DNA from: DATFES01 sp035457725
GTDB taxonomy: Bacteria; Pseudomonadota; Alphaproteobacteria; CACIAM-22H2
Reading direction: 5' to 3'
Assembly (NCBI GenBank): GCA_035457725.1
Contig: DATIBC010000069.1
Span: 21,795-85,794 of the forward strand
DNA length: 64,000 nucleotides
Both the position numbers and the translations under genes were made by a program. The first letter of the stretch is position 1; every line of letters starts with the position of its first letter. Under the pieces are notes generated by a model. The model did not search any database. It saw only the letters and a list, made by a program, of their open reading frames with translations, and was not told the DNA's origin. This document shows, piece after piece, positions 27,244 through 35,749 of this stretch.

Positions 27244-29252
27244 TCGCTCAGCACCACTGCGATCAAGAGGACGATCAGCGCGGCGAACACCAGCGTCAGG
27301 TAGCGGCGTATGGTGAGAAACTGTAGTGCGTTGGCCCGCGATGTCAGCCATTCGAGGCCGCGGCCGATCGGGGCGTAGAGGCCGTCCCACACCGGATCGA
27401 CCAGGCGCGCTTCGAAGCGTGCGGCGCGACTCTCGCCTGGTTCAGGCATGTCGACGTGCTCGCGGGCTTGGAATATCAACGTGCCGAAAACGCGACGGAT
27501 CGGCTGGGCGAAGCTCGATGCGGTGTATTGCGTGGCCGGGTGAGGATCGGGGAAGCCGCAATCCCACGGCGGACCGCGGCGAATTTCCGCCGACGCAAGG
27601 CGGTGGACGCCCTCGACGACCGCGAAGGTGACGATGGTCACGGCAACCAGAACGATCAGCCCGCTATACGACGAGCGTTGCAGGCCGAGCGGCGCAAAGA
27701 ACAACCATTCCGAGGGGTCGAGCCCGTCGGCGAGCGCGGGAAACGGCGTGCCGAGCAGCAGGCCGACCGCTGGATTGAGCAGCAGGATGGCGAGCGTCGG
27801 CACCAGGCCGATCGCAAGGCACAACGCGGCGAGCGCGGCCATGGCGCCGGTCATCGCGGAGTCGACCTCGTGTGCCTCGGCGGCCTCTGGAGATCGCGGC
27901 CGGCCGAGGAAGGTGACGCCGAACGCCTTGACGAAGCAGGCGGCGGCGAGCGCCGCGGCGAGCGCTAGCATCGCACCGGTCACCGGAACGGCGAATTTCA
28001 GCGTCCACTGCGGCAGGCTGGGGCCGTTGAGGATGGCCTGGAAGGTGAGCCACTCGGAGACGAAACCGTTGAACGGCGGCAGCGCCGATATGGCGATCGA
28101 GCCGACCAGGAATAGCGTCGCCGTACGCGGCATGCGGTGGATAAGGCCACCCTGACGCTCCATGTCGCGCTCACCCGTCGCCACCAGGACGGCCCCGGCG
28201 CCGAAGAACAGCAGGCTCTTGAACAGCGCGTGATTGAGGACGTGCAGCAGCGCCGCCGAAAGGGCAAGCGCCGCAAGCGGGCCGAGCCCGTTGGCCTTGA
28301 AGACGAGGGCCAAGCCAAGGCCGATCACGATGATGCCGATATTCTCGACGGTGTGATAGGCGAGCAAGACCTTGAGGTCGTGCTGCATCAGGGCGTACAG
28401 CACGCCAAGCACGGCCGAAAGTCCGCCGAGCGCGAGCAGTACCGCGCCCCAACCCCACCCGAGGTCGCCTGAAAGATCGAACAGAATGCGGACCAAGCCG
28501 TAGATCGCCACCTTGGTCATGACGCCGCTCATCAGCGCCGAGACGTGGCTGGGTGCCGCCGGGTGCGCCAGCGGCAGCCAGGCGTGCAACGGCACAAGCC
28601 CGGCCTTCGAGCCGGCGCCGATCAGGACCAGCGCCGTCGCCAAGCCGCCCAGCCAGCCTTGCGGCGGCCCCAGGCGAATATCCGCGAATCGATAGTTGCC
28701 TTCGAACCCCGCCAGGACGCCGAAGGCGAGCAGAAGCGCCGCCGTGCCAAAAGCCGCCATGACGAAATAGACCAGCGCCGCGTGCGAATTGCCGGGTTGG
28801 CGGTGGTTAGCAAGCACCAGCAACCACGACGACAGCGACATGAACTCCCAGGCGAGCAGGAAGACGAACGCGTCGTCAGCGACTACCACGAGGTTCATCG
28901 CCGCGAGAAACACCGGCAAGCAGGCCAGCACGCGCTGCGGTTCCTCGCCGTGGGGCCCGTAACCACGACCGTAAACTCCGGCGGCAGCGCCGATGACGTT
29001 CACCGCCAGCAGGAACCATGCCGCCAAAGCGTCGACGCGAAAATTCGCCTGGAGCCAAGGAAGTCCGAAAGGCAGCGCAAGGCTTCGCGGCGAAGAATCG
29101 CCGCCGAGCATAAAGAGTGCAAGTACGACGAGCGCCCCGCATGCCGCGGCGCAGCCGATGTAGACTGAATCGGAAGCCGGCCGCCCACGCACCGCGCCAA
29201 ACGCGCCGAGCGCCAAGAGCGTCGCGATTGTCGCGAGAATCGCGATCAACAT
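27240..29252 (-). CDS. Ehr membrane subunit, HyfB-like (NuoL/MrpA-related)
   Basis: First gene of the six-gene cluster; 670 residues with about 16 hydrophobic segments. Proton-channel residues are present: Glu in LLAWEFMSLSSW, Lys in GAGSKAGLVPLHAWLP, Lys in SGVMTKVAIYG and the broken-helix His region LLAYHTVENIGI. The C-terminal extension has the amphipathic text and final transmembrane helix seen in HyfB/HycC. Start ATG at 29252 gives a direct hydrophobic N-terminus. Confidence 0.9.
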   Translation of the reverse strand: MLIAILATIATLLALGAFGAVRGRPASDSVYIGCAAACGALVVLALFMLGGDSSPRSLALPFGLPWLQANFRVDALAAWFLLAVNVIGAAAGVYGRGYGPHGEEPQRVLACLPVFLAAMNLVVVADDAFVFLLAWEFMSLSSWLLVLANHRQPGNSHAALVYFVMAAFGTAALLLAFGVLAGFEGNYRFADIRLGPPQGWLGGLATALVLIGAGSKAGLVPLHAWLPLAHPAAPSHVSALMSGVMTKVAIYGLVRILFDLSGDLGWGWGAVLLALGGLSAVLGVLYALMQHDLKVLLAYHTVENIGIIVIGLGLALVFKANGLGPLAALALSAALLHVLNHALFKSLLFFGAGAVLVATGERDMERQGGLIHRMPRTATLFLVGSIAISALPPFNGFVSEWLTFQAILNGPSLPQWTLKFAVPVTGAMLALAAALAAACFVKAFGVTFLGRPRSPEAAEAHEVDSAMTGAMAALAALCLAIGLVPTLAILLLNPAVGLLLGTPFPALADGLDPSEWLFFAPLGLQRSSYSGLIVLVAVTIVTFAVVEGVHRLASAEIRRGPPWDCGFPDPHPATQYTASSFAQPIRRVFGTLIFQAREHVDMPEPGESRAARFEARLVDPVWDGLYAPIGRGLEWLTSRANALQFLTIRRYLTLVFAALIVLLIAVVLSE

Positions 29253-29460
29253 CGCGGCGGTTTCTCGACGTCGAAAGATGTTCGCATTGGCTGAGCGACC
29301 AAGAACACAACCGCCTGACATTGCAAGCGGGACGGCCCCCGAGACCAGCCGCCGGCGCCACAAAACAAAACGCCGGCGGCGCGGATGTGACGCACGCCTG
29401 CGTCTAACTTCAGCCGATCATATCAGGCACGCCGAGTCGCGCAATAAAGCCGCGCGACCG

Positions 29461-29494
29461 AAAAGCCGGGCCGGGCGGTCGAGCGACCCGGCCC
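29461..29494 (-). terminator. Rho-independent terminator of the iron-binding protein gene
   Basis: Read on the minus strand, GGGCCGGG and CCCGGCCC (29487-29494 and 29468-29475) form an 8-bp stem, followed after three bases by four T residues. Confidence 0.7.
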
Positions 29495-29541
29495 TGGGAC
29501 CGTCGCGCCGCTGGCAGGCCGGCGCGCCGGCCGCTCTCAGG

Positions 29542-30582
29542 TCAGCGCCAACCGGCACGGTCGGCGATTTTCACCGCTTCGGCGTTGTATTTGCCGAGCA
29601 GGGAGAGATTGATCGAGTCGGCCTTGAATTCGCCGAATGTCAGCACGGTCGCCGATCGCGCCACGTCGTCGCGCACCGGATATTCGTGATTGCCCTCGGC
29701 GAGAATTTGCTGCGCCTCGGGCGTCACCAGGAACTCGAGCAGCTTGACGGCGTTGTCGCGATTGGGAGCGAACTTGGTAACACCCGCGCCGCTGATGTTG
29801 ACGTGGACTCCGCGTCCGTCCTGATTGGGGAAAAAGACGCCGATCTTGTCGGCGACGGCGCGGTCCTCCGGCTTGCTCGAAGCCTTGAGACGGCCGAGGT
29901 AGTAGGTGTTGGCGATGGCGATGTCGCCCTCGCCCGCCGCGACGGCTTTGATTTGATCGGTATCGCCGCCCTTGGGCGGCCGGGCGAAATTGGCGACGAG
30001 GTCCTTGGCCCACGCTTCCGTTTTGGCGACGCCGTCGGCGGCGATCATCGATGCCAGGAGGGACTGGTTATAGACCTGGGAGGAGGAGCGAACCAGGATC
30101 CTGCCCTTCCATTTCGGCTCGGCCAGCGCCTCATAGGTCGACAGCTCCGACGGCTTGACCCGGTCCTTGTGATACATGATGACGCGTGCGCGCAACGAAA
30201 TCGCGTACCAGTGGCCATTCGGTTCGCGCAGTTTCTCGGGCACCGCCGCGTCCAGCACGCTCGACTCGACGCCCTGCAGCACGCCGGCCTGCTCTGCCCG
30301 CCACAAATTGCCGACGTCCGCAGTGATCAACAGGTCGGCCGGGCTATTGCGGCCCTCGCTTTGCAACCGCTGTAGCAGCGGTCCGATATCGCCCTCGACG
30401 ACGTTGACCTTGATGCCGGTCCGCTGGCTGAACACTTCGACCAGCTTTTTGTCGGTGTCGTAATGGCGCGACGAATAGACGTTCACCTCGGCGCCAAGTG
30501 CGACACCTGCGAGCCCGCTTGCCAAGCTGGCAGCGATCACGCCAATCGCTAAAACACCAAATCGTCTCTGCATGTTGAGCAT
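29542..30582 (-). CDS. Fe(3+) ABC transporter substrate-binding protein (FbpA/FutA-type)
   Basis: Periplasmic ferric-iron binding protein of 346 residues. A signal peptide ends at GVALGAEVNVYS, near residue 33. The family segments VYSSRHYDTDKKL and ANTYYLGRL, the latter holding the paired iron-liganding tyrosines, are intact. The ATG at 30582 is preferred because AAGGAA lies about ten bases upstream. No permease or ATPase gene is adjacent, so it must use components encoded elsewhere. A Fur-box-like sequence lies 44 bases upstream of the start. Confidence 0.9.
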   Translation of the reverse strand: MLNMQRRFGVLAIGVIAASLASGLAGVALGAEVNVYSSRHYDTDKKLVEVFSQRTGIKVNVVEGDIGPLLQRLQSEGRNSPADLLITADVGNLWRAEQAGVLQGVESSVLDAAVPEKLREPNGHWYAISLRARVIMYHKDRVKPSELSTYEALAEPKWKGRILVRSSSQVYNQSLLASMIAADGVAKTEAWAKDLVANFARPPKGGDTDQIKAVAAGEGDIAIANTYYLGRLKASSKPEDRAVADKIGVFFPNQDGRGVHVNISGAGVTKFAPNRDNAVKLLEFLVTPEAQQILAEGNHEYPVRDDVARSATVLTFGEFKADSINLSLLGKYNAEAVKIADRAGWR

Positions 30583-30625
30583 TTCGATCAAGTTCCTTGA
30601 GGGAGCGCGACGAGCTAACAGCAAT

Positions 30626-30640
30626 TAAGAATTATTCGCA
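30626..30640 (-). promoter_or_regulatory. Putative Fur box before the ferric-binding protein gene
   Basis: On the minus strand the site reads TGCGAATAATTCTTA, matching 12 of the 14 arm bases of a TGAGAAT-N-ATTCTCA-type Fur site. It lies in an AT-rich stretch that would include the promoter. The regulator assignment (Fur, Irr or another) is inferred from the iron-uptake gene. Confidence 0.5.
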
Positions 30641-30724
30641 ATGATTCGACCGTTTATAACCAAACTAGATGGTTGTTGCAAGTCACTCGCAATTGCGACG
30701 GTTCGTCGCACGGTCGCCCAATGT

Positions 30725-32275
30725 TCAAATCTTGCGCGGACGGCCCTTCCAATAGGCGTCGCGGATCAGGTTCTTTTGGATCTTGCCGACGGCGGTGCGC
30801 GGCAGCGCGTCGACGAACTTGATCAGTCGCGGGCGCTTGTAGCGGGCGATCCGCGCGGCAACGAATTCGACAAGCTGCTCGGCCGCTGGCTCGTGGCCCG
30901 GACGCACAACGACATGCGCCGCTGGAACTTCGCCCCAGCGGTCGTCCGGTATGCCAAAGACCGCGCATTCGAGCACCGCAGGGTGCTGGAGCAGGGCATT
31001 TTCGATTTCGGTCGGGTAAATGTTCTCGGCCCCGGAGACGATCATGTCTTTCGAGCGATCCACCAAGCTGATGAACCCGTCCCCGTCGCGCACGCCGATG
31101 TCGCCGGTCCACAGCCAGCCGTCACCGGTCCGGAATAGGGCGCGCGTTTGCTCGGGCTCGCCCCAATACTCCTTCAACAGATGCTCGCCGCGACTGACGA
31201 TCTCGCCCGCGACGCCGGGCGGGCACTCACGGCCGTCGCGGTCGACGACTTTGGTCTCGACGTTGTGCGCCGGCCGGCCGACGGTGCCGCGCTTGTCGTG
31301 GGGATGAAACGGTCGGCGCACCGTCATCGGACCGGTCTCCGACTGTCCGTAGTTTTCGGTAAAGCCGACATGCGGCAGCGCCGCGGTCAAGCGATCGTAA
31401 AGCGCCAACGCCATCGGCGAACCGGCGTAGTTGATATTGCGCAAGCTCGCCAGACGATCGCGCGAAAACGCCGGGTGGCTCACCAAGTCGGCGAGCTGCG
31501 TCGGCACAAGCAGCGTCGCCGTCGCGCCGTGCCGCTCGACGGTGGCGATGAAACTCGCCGCGTCCCAGGAACGCAGCAGCACGCAGGTGCAGCCGAGCAT
31601 GATCGCCGGGATTGCCCAGACAAACAGTCCGGCGGCGTGGAATAACGGCGCCGCCAGAACGCAGATATCGCGTTCATCGAGGCCGAACTCGACGCCGCAG
31701 GTGACGGCGTTGACGTAACGTGCGCGATGCGTCGCTAGTACGGCTTTCGGAAAACCGGTCGTGCCGCCGGTGAAAGTCATCGCGAAAGCGTCGTCATCGG
31801 CGATCGCGACTTTCGGCGCCGATGCGCCGCCGCGTTCGAGCAGCACGTCGAAGCTGACGACATCGGCGCCGGCCCGAGCGCCGCCCATTCCAATCGACAC
31901 GATCTGCCGTAACGGCCGCGCCTTGACGCGCGCAGCCTTGATGTTCGCGGCGAGCTCGCCCCAGAAACTCAGACCCGACGCCTCGATCTTGTCGAGAATG
32001 TAAGCAAGATCGTTCACGCTGGCACGGACCGAAACTTGACCGAGAATGACCCCGGCGCGCGCCGCGCCGAAGACGAGCACCATTTGTTCGACGACGTTGG
32101 GTGCAATATTGGCTAGCCGATCGCCCGTCTTGAATCCCGCCGCCGCCAAGCCGGCGGCGCAACGGTCCGCCAACTGGTCAAGCTCGCGGTAAGTGACCTG
32201 CCGTTGGCCGTCGATGAGCGCCGGCTTATCGGGAAAACGCGCCGCAGCCCGCCGCAGGATTTCGCCGATGACCAT
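30725..32275 (-). CDS. Acyl/aryl-CoA ligase (ANL superfamily)
   Basis: AMP-forming CoA ligase of 516 residues. The phosphate-binding loop is TFTGGTTGFPKAVL, the hinge region TGDIGVRDGDGF with DRSKDMIVSGAENIYPTEIE is complete, and the catalytic Lys is in RTAVGKIQK. Substrate class cannot be read directly. Because a MarR regulator sits 59 bases upstream and an oxygenase operon is divergent, I infer that it activates an aromatic acid to its CoA thioester. A medium- or long-chain fatty acid ligase is the main alternative. Confidence 0.85.
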   Translation of the reverse strand: MVIGEILRRAAARFPDKPALIDGQRQVTYRELDQLADRCAAGLAAAGFKTGDRLANIAPNVVEQMVLVFGAARAGVILGQVSVRASVNDLAYILDKIEASGLSFWGELAANIKAARVKARPLRQIVSIGMGGARAGADVVSFDVLLERGGASAPKVAIADDDAFAMTFTGGTTGFPKAVLATHRARYVNAVTCGVEFGLDERDICVLAAPLFHAAGLFVWAIPAIMLGCTCVLLRSWDAASFIATVERHGATATLLVPTQLADLVSHPAFSRDRLASLRNINYAGSPMALALYDRLTAALPHVGFTENYGQSETGPMTVRRPFHPHDKRGTVGRPAHNVETKVVDRDGRECPPGVAGEIVSRGEHLLKEYWGEPEQTRALFRTGDGWLWTGDIGVRDGDGFISLVDRSKDMIVSGAENIYPTEIENALLQHPAVLECAVFGIPDDRWGEVPAAHVVVRPGHEPAAEQLVEFVAARIARYKRPRLIKFVDALPRTAVGKIQKNLIRDAYWKGRPRKI

Positions 32276-32334
32276 TGGTTCTTCGCTCCATGTTCGCCCT
32301 GGCCCCGGCTCGTGGCTGAATCGGCGACGCTCGC

Positions 32335-32796
32335 TCAGTCGCGCGCCACGCGCCCCAAGGACTCGATCAGTCGGGCACGTTCGGCGGTCGACAGACGACG
32401 GGCGATTCGCCGTTCATGCGCATCGAGTTGCGGCTTGAGACGCTCGAGCAGCGCGGTGCCCGCCGCGGTAAGCGCCAGCGCGTGCTTGCGGCGGTCATCG
32501 GCGTGCGCCGAACGCCGGACCAGCCCCCGATTCTGCAACCCGTCGATCAGCGGCACCGCCGAGGAGCGATCGATGCCGAGCGCCGATGCGAGCGCGCTTT
32601 GCGACAGACCGCTGCGCGCCTCGATCAGCAGCATTGCGCCGAGCTGACCCGGGGTAAGCCCGAATTCCGCCATCGCGCCGGCGAAGTCCTGGAACACCCG
32701 CACCTGTGCCAAGCGGAGGTTGTAGCCGAGTAGGTTCGGCAGCAGCCCTTCACGCGGACCGGTTCGATTTGCGGCGCGGGCGGTCGAGGATGGCAC
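32335..32796 (-). CDS. MarR-family transcriptional regulator
   Basis: Winged-helix repressor of about 153 residues. The recognition region ALGIDRSSAVPLIDGLQNRGLV and the wing RSAHADDRRKHALALT are typical of MarR proteins. The start is uncertain: GTG at 32796 gives the expected N-terminus, while a TTG at 32823 would place the operator inside the gene. MarR proteins next to aryl-CoA ligases (CouR, BadR, FerC types) often sense the CoA thioester; that is an inference here. It probably controls itself, the ligase and the divergent oxygenase operon. Confidence 0.85.
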   Translation of the reverse strand: MPSSTARAANRTGPREGLLPNLLGYNLRLAQVRVFQDFAGAMAEFGLTPGQLGAMLLIEARSGLSQSALASALGIDRSSAVPLIDGLQNRGLVRRSAHADDRRKHALALTAAGTALLERLKPQLDAHERRIARRLSTAERARLIESLGRVARD

Positions 32797-32805
32797 GGTC
32801 AACAA

Positions 32806-32822
32806 TGTTTGATCATCAAACA
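32806..32822. promoter_or_regulatory. Perfect 17-bp palindrome, likely MarR operator
   Basis: TGTTTGAT-C-ATCAAACA is a perfect 8-1-8 inverted repeat in an AT-rich stretch between the MarR gene and the divergent oxygenase operon. A TTGACA hexamer (32825-32830), a plausible -35 for the plus-strand operon, begins three bases further on. Protein binding here would block initiation in both directions. Confidence 0.75.
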
Positions 32823-32963
32823 ATTTGACATTCCAACAAACTAGCCGATAGCCTAGAGGAAATCCAGCGCTTCGCCCGCCCATCGCCGCCGCCCGAAGGC
32901 TGGAATGGCCGGATGGAGACGCCGCATCGCGCACAGGAAACGCCCGACCGGCGGGCCGACACG

Positions 32964-34007
32964 ATGAGCTTTACTGTCCGCGTCCGACAGTTCGACGCGC
33001 CGTTCACCGTCGCGACGGGCGAGACGATTCTCGACGCGGCGCTGGCCCGCGAGCTGCCATATCCTCACGGCTGCCGCTCGGGGAACTGCGGCGCCTGCAA
33101 ATCCGAACTCGTATCGGGCGAGGTCGAGATGTCGCCATATTCCGAATTCGCGCTGAGCGAGGAGGAGAAGTCGGCGGGCCTCGTCCTCGCCTGCCGCGCG
33201 GTGCCGTGGTCCGACTGCGAGGTGCGTTTCTTCGAGCCCGACGAGGTCGTGGCTCACCCCTTGCGCCACATGCACGCCCGCGTGGTCGCGCATGACGACG
33301 CGACGCACGACATCAAGCGCCTGCGTGTCGAGATCGTCGACGGCGGTCCGTTCAGCTTTACCGCCGGACAATATGCCAGCCTCGAATTTTCCGGCCTTCC
33401 GCCGCGCGACTACTCGATGGCCAATCGGCCGGACGAGCCACTGCTGGAGTTTCACATCCGCCTCATCCCTGGCGGCGCGGTGACGCCTTATGTGTCGCAG
33501 AGGCTTTGCGCCGGCGAGATGCTCAAGGTCTCCGGCCCGTATGGGACATCGTATCTGCGCGAGAAGCATACCGGGCCGATCATCGCGCTGGCAGGTGGCT
33601 CGGGGCTGGCGCCGATCAAGTCGATCGTCGAGGCGGCGCTGGCGCAAGGCATGCGACAGCCGATCGCCCTTTACTTCGGCGTGCGCGACGAGCGCGATCT
33701 GTATTTCGAAGAGCATTTCGCGGCGCTCGCCAAGCGCCATGGAAACCTGACCTTCATTCCGGTCCTGTCCGAGCCCTCGGAATCTACCAGGCGGCGAACC
33801 GGGTATCTCGCCGACGCGATCCTGCGGGACTTCGCCGCCAAAGGGACGTTGGCGCTCGATGGCGCCAAGGCCTATCTCGCCGGACCGCCGGTGATGGTCG
33901 AAACCGCAATGGCGGCGCTGGCCGTGCTCGGCGTGCGCAAGAACGACTGTCACGCCGACGCGTTCTATACCGAGGCGGACAAGGCGCAACGCGTGGCGAA
34001 ATACTGA
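32964..34007 (+). CDS. [2Fe-2S] ferredoxin-flavin oxidoreductase (oxygenase reductase)
   Basis: Electron-transfer protein of 347 residues. The plant-type ferredoxin domain is N-terminal with cluster ligands C37, C42, C45 and C77. A flavin domain follows (RDYSMAN), then an NAD domain (LAGGSGLAPIKSIV and a C-terminal aromatic end). This ferredoxin-first order matches BenC/VanB-relative XylZ-type reductases rather than PaaE. It should pass NAD(P)H electrons to the diiron oxygenase encoded two genes on. ATG at 32964 is chosen; ATG at 32913 is possible. Confidence 0.88.
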   Translation: MSFTVRVRQFDAPFTVATGETILDAALARELPYPHGCRSGNCGACKSELVSGEVEMSPYSEFALSEEEKSAGLVLACRAVPWSDCEVRFFEPDEVVAHPLRHMHARVVAHDDATHDIKRLRVEIVDGGPFSFTAGQYASLEFSGLPPRDYSMANRPDEPLLEFHIRLIPGGAVTPYVSQRLCAGEMLKVSGPYGTSYLREKHTGPIIALAGGSGLAPIKSIVEAALAQGMRQPIALYFGVRDERDLYFEEHFAALAKRHGNLTFIPVLSEPSESTRRRTGYLADAILRDFAAKGTLALDGAKAYLAGPPVMVETAMAALAVLGVRKNDCHADAFYTEADKAQRVAKY

Positions 34008-34026
34008 TCGGGAGAGCTGCGAACGC

Positions 34027-34977
34027 ATGACCGATTTATTGGCAGGTCGGGTGGCACTGGTGACTGGCGCGGCGCAGGGCATCGGCCGCGCGATTGCCGC
34101 CGAACTCGCGCGCACTGGGGCAAGCGTCGTGTTGGCCGATCCCGGCACCGACATCGCCGGTAACGGCGCCGATCCGAACCTGGTGCGCGAGATAGCGGCG
34201 GCACTCGATGGGCGCGCCGTGGCGTTTGCCGAGAGCATCGCTACGCCATCGGCCGCCACCGCCGCGGTCGAGCTCGCGGTCAGGCGCTTCGGCGGACTCG
34301 ACATCGTGATCAACAACGCGGCGATCCTGCGCGACGCCTTCGTCTTCAAGCTCGAGCCGCGCGATTTCGAGGCGGTGATCCGCACCAACCTCATCGGCCC
34401 GGCGTTGGTGATAGCCGCCGCGGCGCCGATCTTGCGCGACAACGCCAAGTCGGCGCGCGGCGCTGTCGCGGGCCGGCCGTATGGTTGGGGGCGCATCGTC
34501 AATATCGTTTCGACGGCCGGACTCTACGGCAACTACGGCCAAGCGGCCTACGCCAGCGCCAAGGCGGGGCTGGTCGGGCTCACGCGCGTGGCAGCACTCG
34601 ATCTCGCCCGCTCCCACGTCACCGCCAACGCGGTGGCGCCCTTCGCGGCGACTCGCGTCACGCATTCGATCAAGCCGGCCAACGACGCCCAGGCCGTCTA
34701 CAAGGCACGCGCGCTCAAGGTCGACCCGGCTCACGTCGCCCGTTTCGTGGCCTATCTTTGTTCGAGCGCGGCGCAGGATGTCAGCGGCCAGATCTTCGGG
34801 GTCCGCGGACGCGAGGTCTTCTTGTTCCAGCAAGCGCGCCCGGCGGCGCGTATCGTCAGCGCCGAGCGCGACTGGACACCGGAAGCGCTGGATGCCGCGA
34901 TTCGCCGCGATCTTGTCGCCAAATTCGCCGATCTTTCGACCGATCTCGAAGCCTTCAATACCGAACCTGTCGTTTGA
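34027..34977 (+). CDS. SDR-family dehydrogenase, MFE-2-like
   Basis: SDR of 316 residues, longer than a classical SDR by a C-terminal extension of about 60 residues. Motifs are VTGAAQGIGRA at residue 13, NNAAILRDAF, and the catalytic YASAKAG. The NNAAILRD and SIRPANDA-like text resembles the dehydrogenase part of type-2 multifunctional enzymes acting on acyl-CoA thioesters. In the operon it could oxidise a hydroxylated or dihydrodiol-CoA intermediate; this is inference from context. Confidence 0.82.
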   Translation: MTDLLAGRVALVTGAAQGIGRAIAAELARTGASVVLADPGTDIAGNGADPNLVREIAAALDGRAVAFAESIATPSAATAAVELAVRRFGGLDIVINNAAILRDAFVFKLEPRDFEAVIRTNLIGPALVIAAAAPILRDNAKSARGAVAGRPYGWGRIVNIVSTAGLYGNYGQAAYASAKAGLVGLTRVAALDLARSHVTANAVAPFAATRVTHSIKPANDAQAVYKARALKVDPAHVARFVAYLCSSAAQDVSGQIFGVRGREVFLFQQARPAARIVSAERDWTPEALDAAIRRDLVAKFADLSTDLEAFNTEPVV

Positions 34978-34991
34978 CAAGGAGCGCCGCG

Positions 34992-35711
34992 ATGAGCGAC
35001 CCCGCCAAGTTGCAAGTCAAGACCGCCGCCGAACTCAAGGAGCAGCCGGAAGAGTACCGGCGCGCCATTGAAAAGATCGTGGTCAGCCACGCCATCAACG
35101 AACTCTATGGCGCGCGCGCCTTCGACGAACCGGCGGTGGCGCTCGCTCCCACGCCGTATGCCAAGTGGCTGACATGCCGCGTGGCGATGGAGGAATATGG
35201 ACATCACGTGCGCTTCTTCGAGCTCGGCCGCGAGATGGGGATTCCGGCCGAGACGATGCTCCCCGAGAAGTCGCACAAGCGCCCGCTGTCGATCTTCGAC
35301 TATCCGCTCAAGACGTGGGAAGAGTTCGTCGCCATCAAGATGCTCGCCGACCTGGCCGAAATCCTGCAAGTCGAGGACCTACTGCATTGCACGTTCCACC
35401 CGTTGCGCAATCTCGCTCGCATGACCATGCCCGAAGAGCGCTTTCACGCACAGTTCGGCCTCGATTTCGGCGCCGAGCTGGTCGAGACGGAGGCTGGCAA
35501 GCGACGGCTGCAGGAGGCGGTCGATCGGATCTATGGGACGTTGCCGGCGTTCTTTGGCGGCGCGAAGTCGAAGAACAACGAGATATTCCGCAAATGGGGC
35601 ATCAAGCAACGCACCAACGAGGACATGCGCGCCGATTACATCCGCCGCGCCGAGGAGGCGGCGGCGTCGCTCGGATTGAGGCTGCCCAAGCTCGCCGAAG
35701 CCGCCGCATGA
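34992..35711 (+). CDS. PaaA/PaaC-family diiron oxygenase-like protein
   Basis: Ferritin-like protein of 239 residues in the phenylacetic-acid-catabolism (PaaA/PaaC) family. Carboxylate and histidine ligands for a diiron centre are visible as E37, E68-x-x-H71, E123 and E149-x-x-H152. PaaA hydroxylates or epoxidises the ring of phenylacetyl-CoA, so this protein probably oxygenates an aromatic CoA thioester using the reductase encoded upstream. No PaaB, PaaC or PaaD partner is present, which is unusual. The start is fixed by the ribosome binding site AAGGAGCG. Confidence 0.85.
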   Translation: MSDPAKLQVKTAAELKEQPEEYRRAIEKIVVSHAINELYGARAFDEPAVALAPTPYAKWLTCRVAMEEYGHHVRFFELGREMGIPAETMLPEKSHKRPLSIFDYPLKTWEEFVAIKMLADLAEILQVEDLLHCTFHPLRNLARMTMPEERFHAQFGLDFGAELVETEAGKRRLQEAVDRIYGTLPAFFGGAKSKNNEIFRKWGIKQRTNEDMRADYIRRAEEAAASLGLRLPKLAEAAA

Positions 35712-35749
35712 GTTTATGCTGACGCCCGCCGGTGCCGAGGAGAGACGCG

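Noticed and set aside
32853..34502. Minus-strand open frame of 549 codons opposite the reductase and SDR genes
   Set aside because: High-GC DNA yields long antisense frames. The plus strand encodes clear ferredoxin-reductase and SDR motifs here, and the minus text has none.
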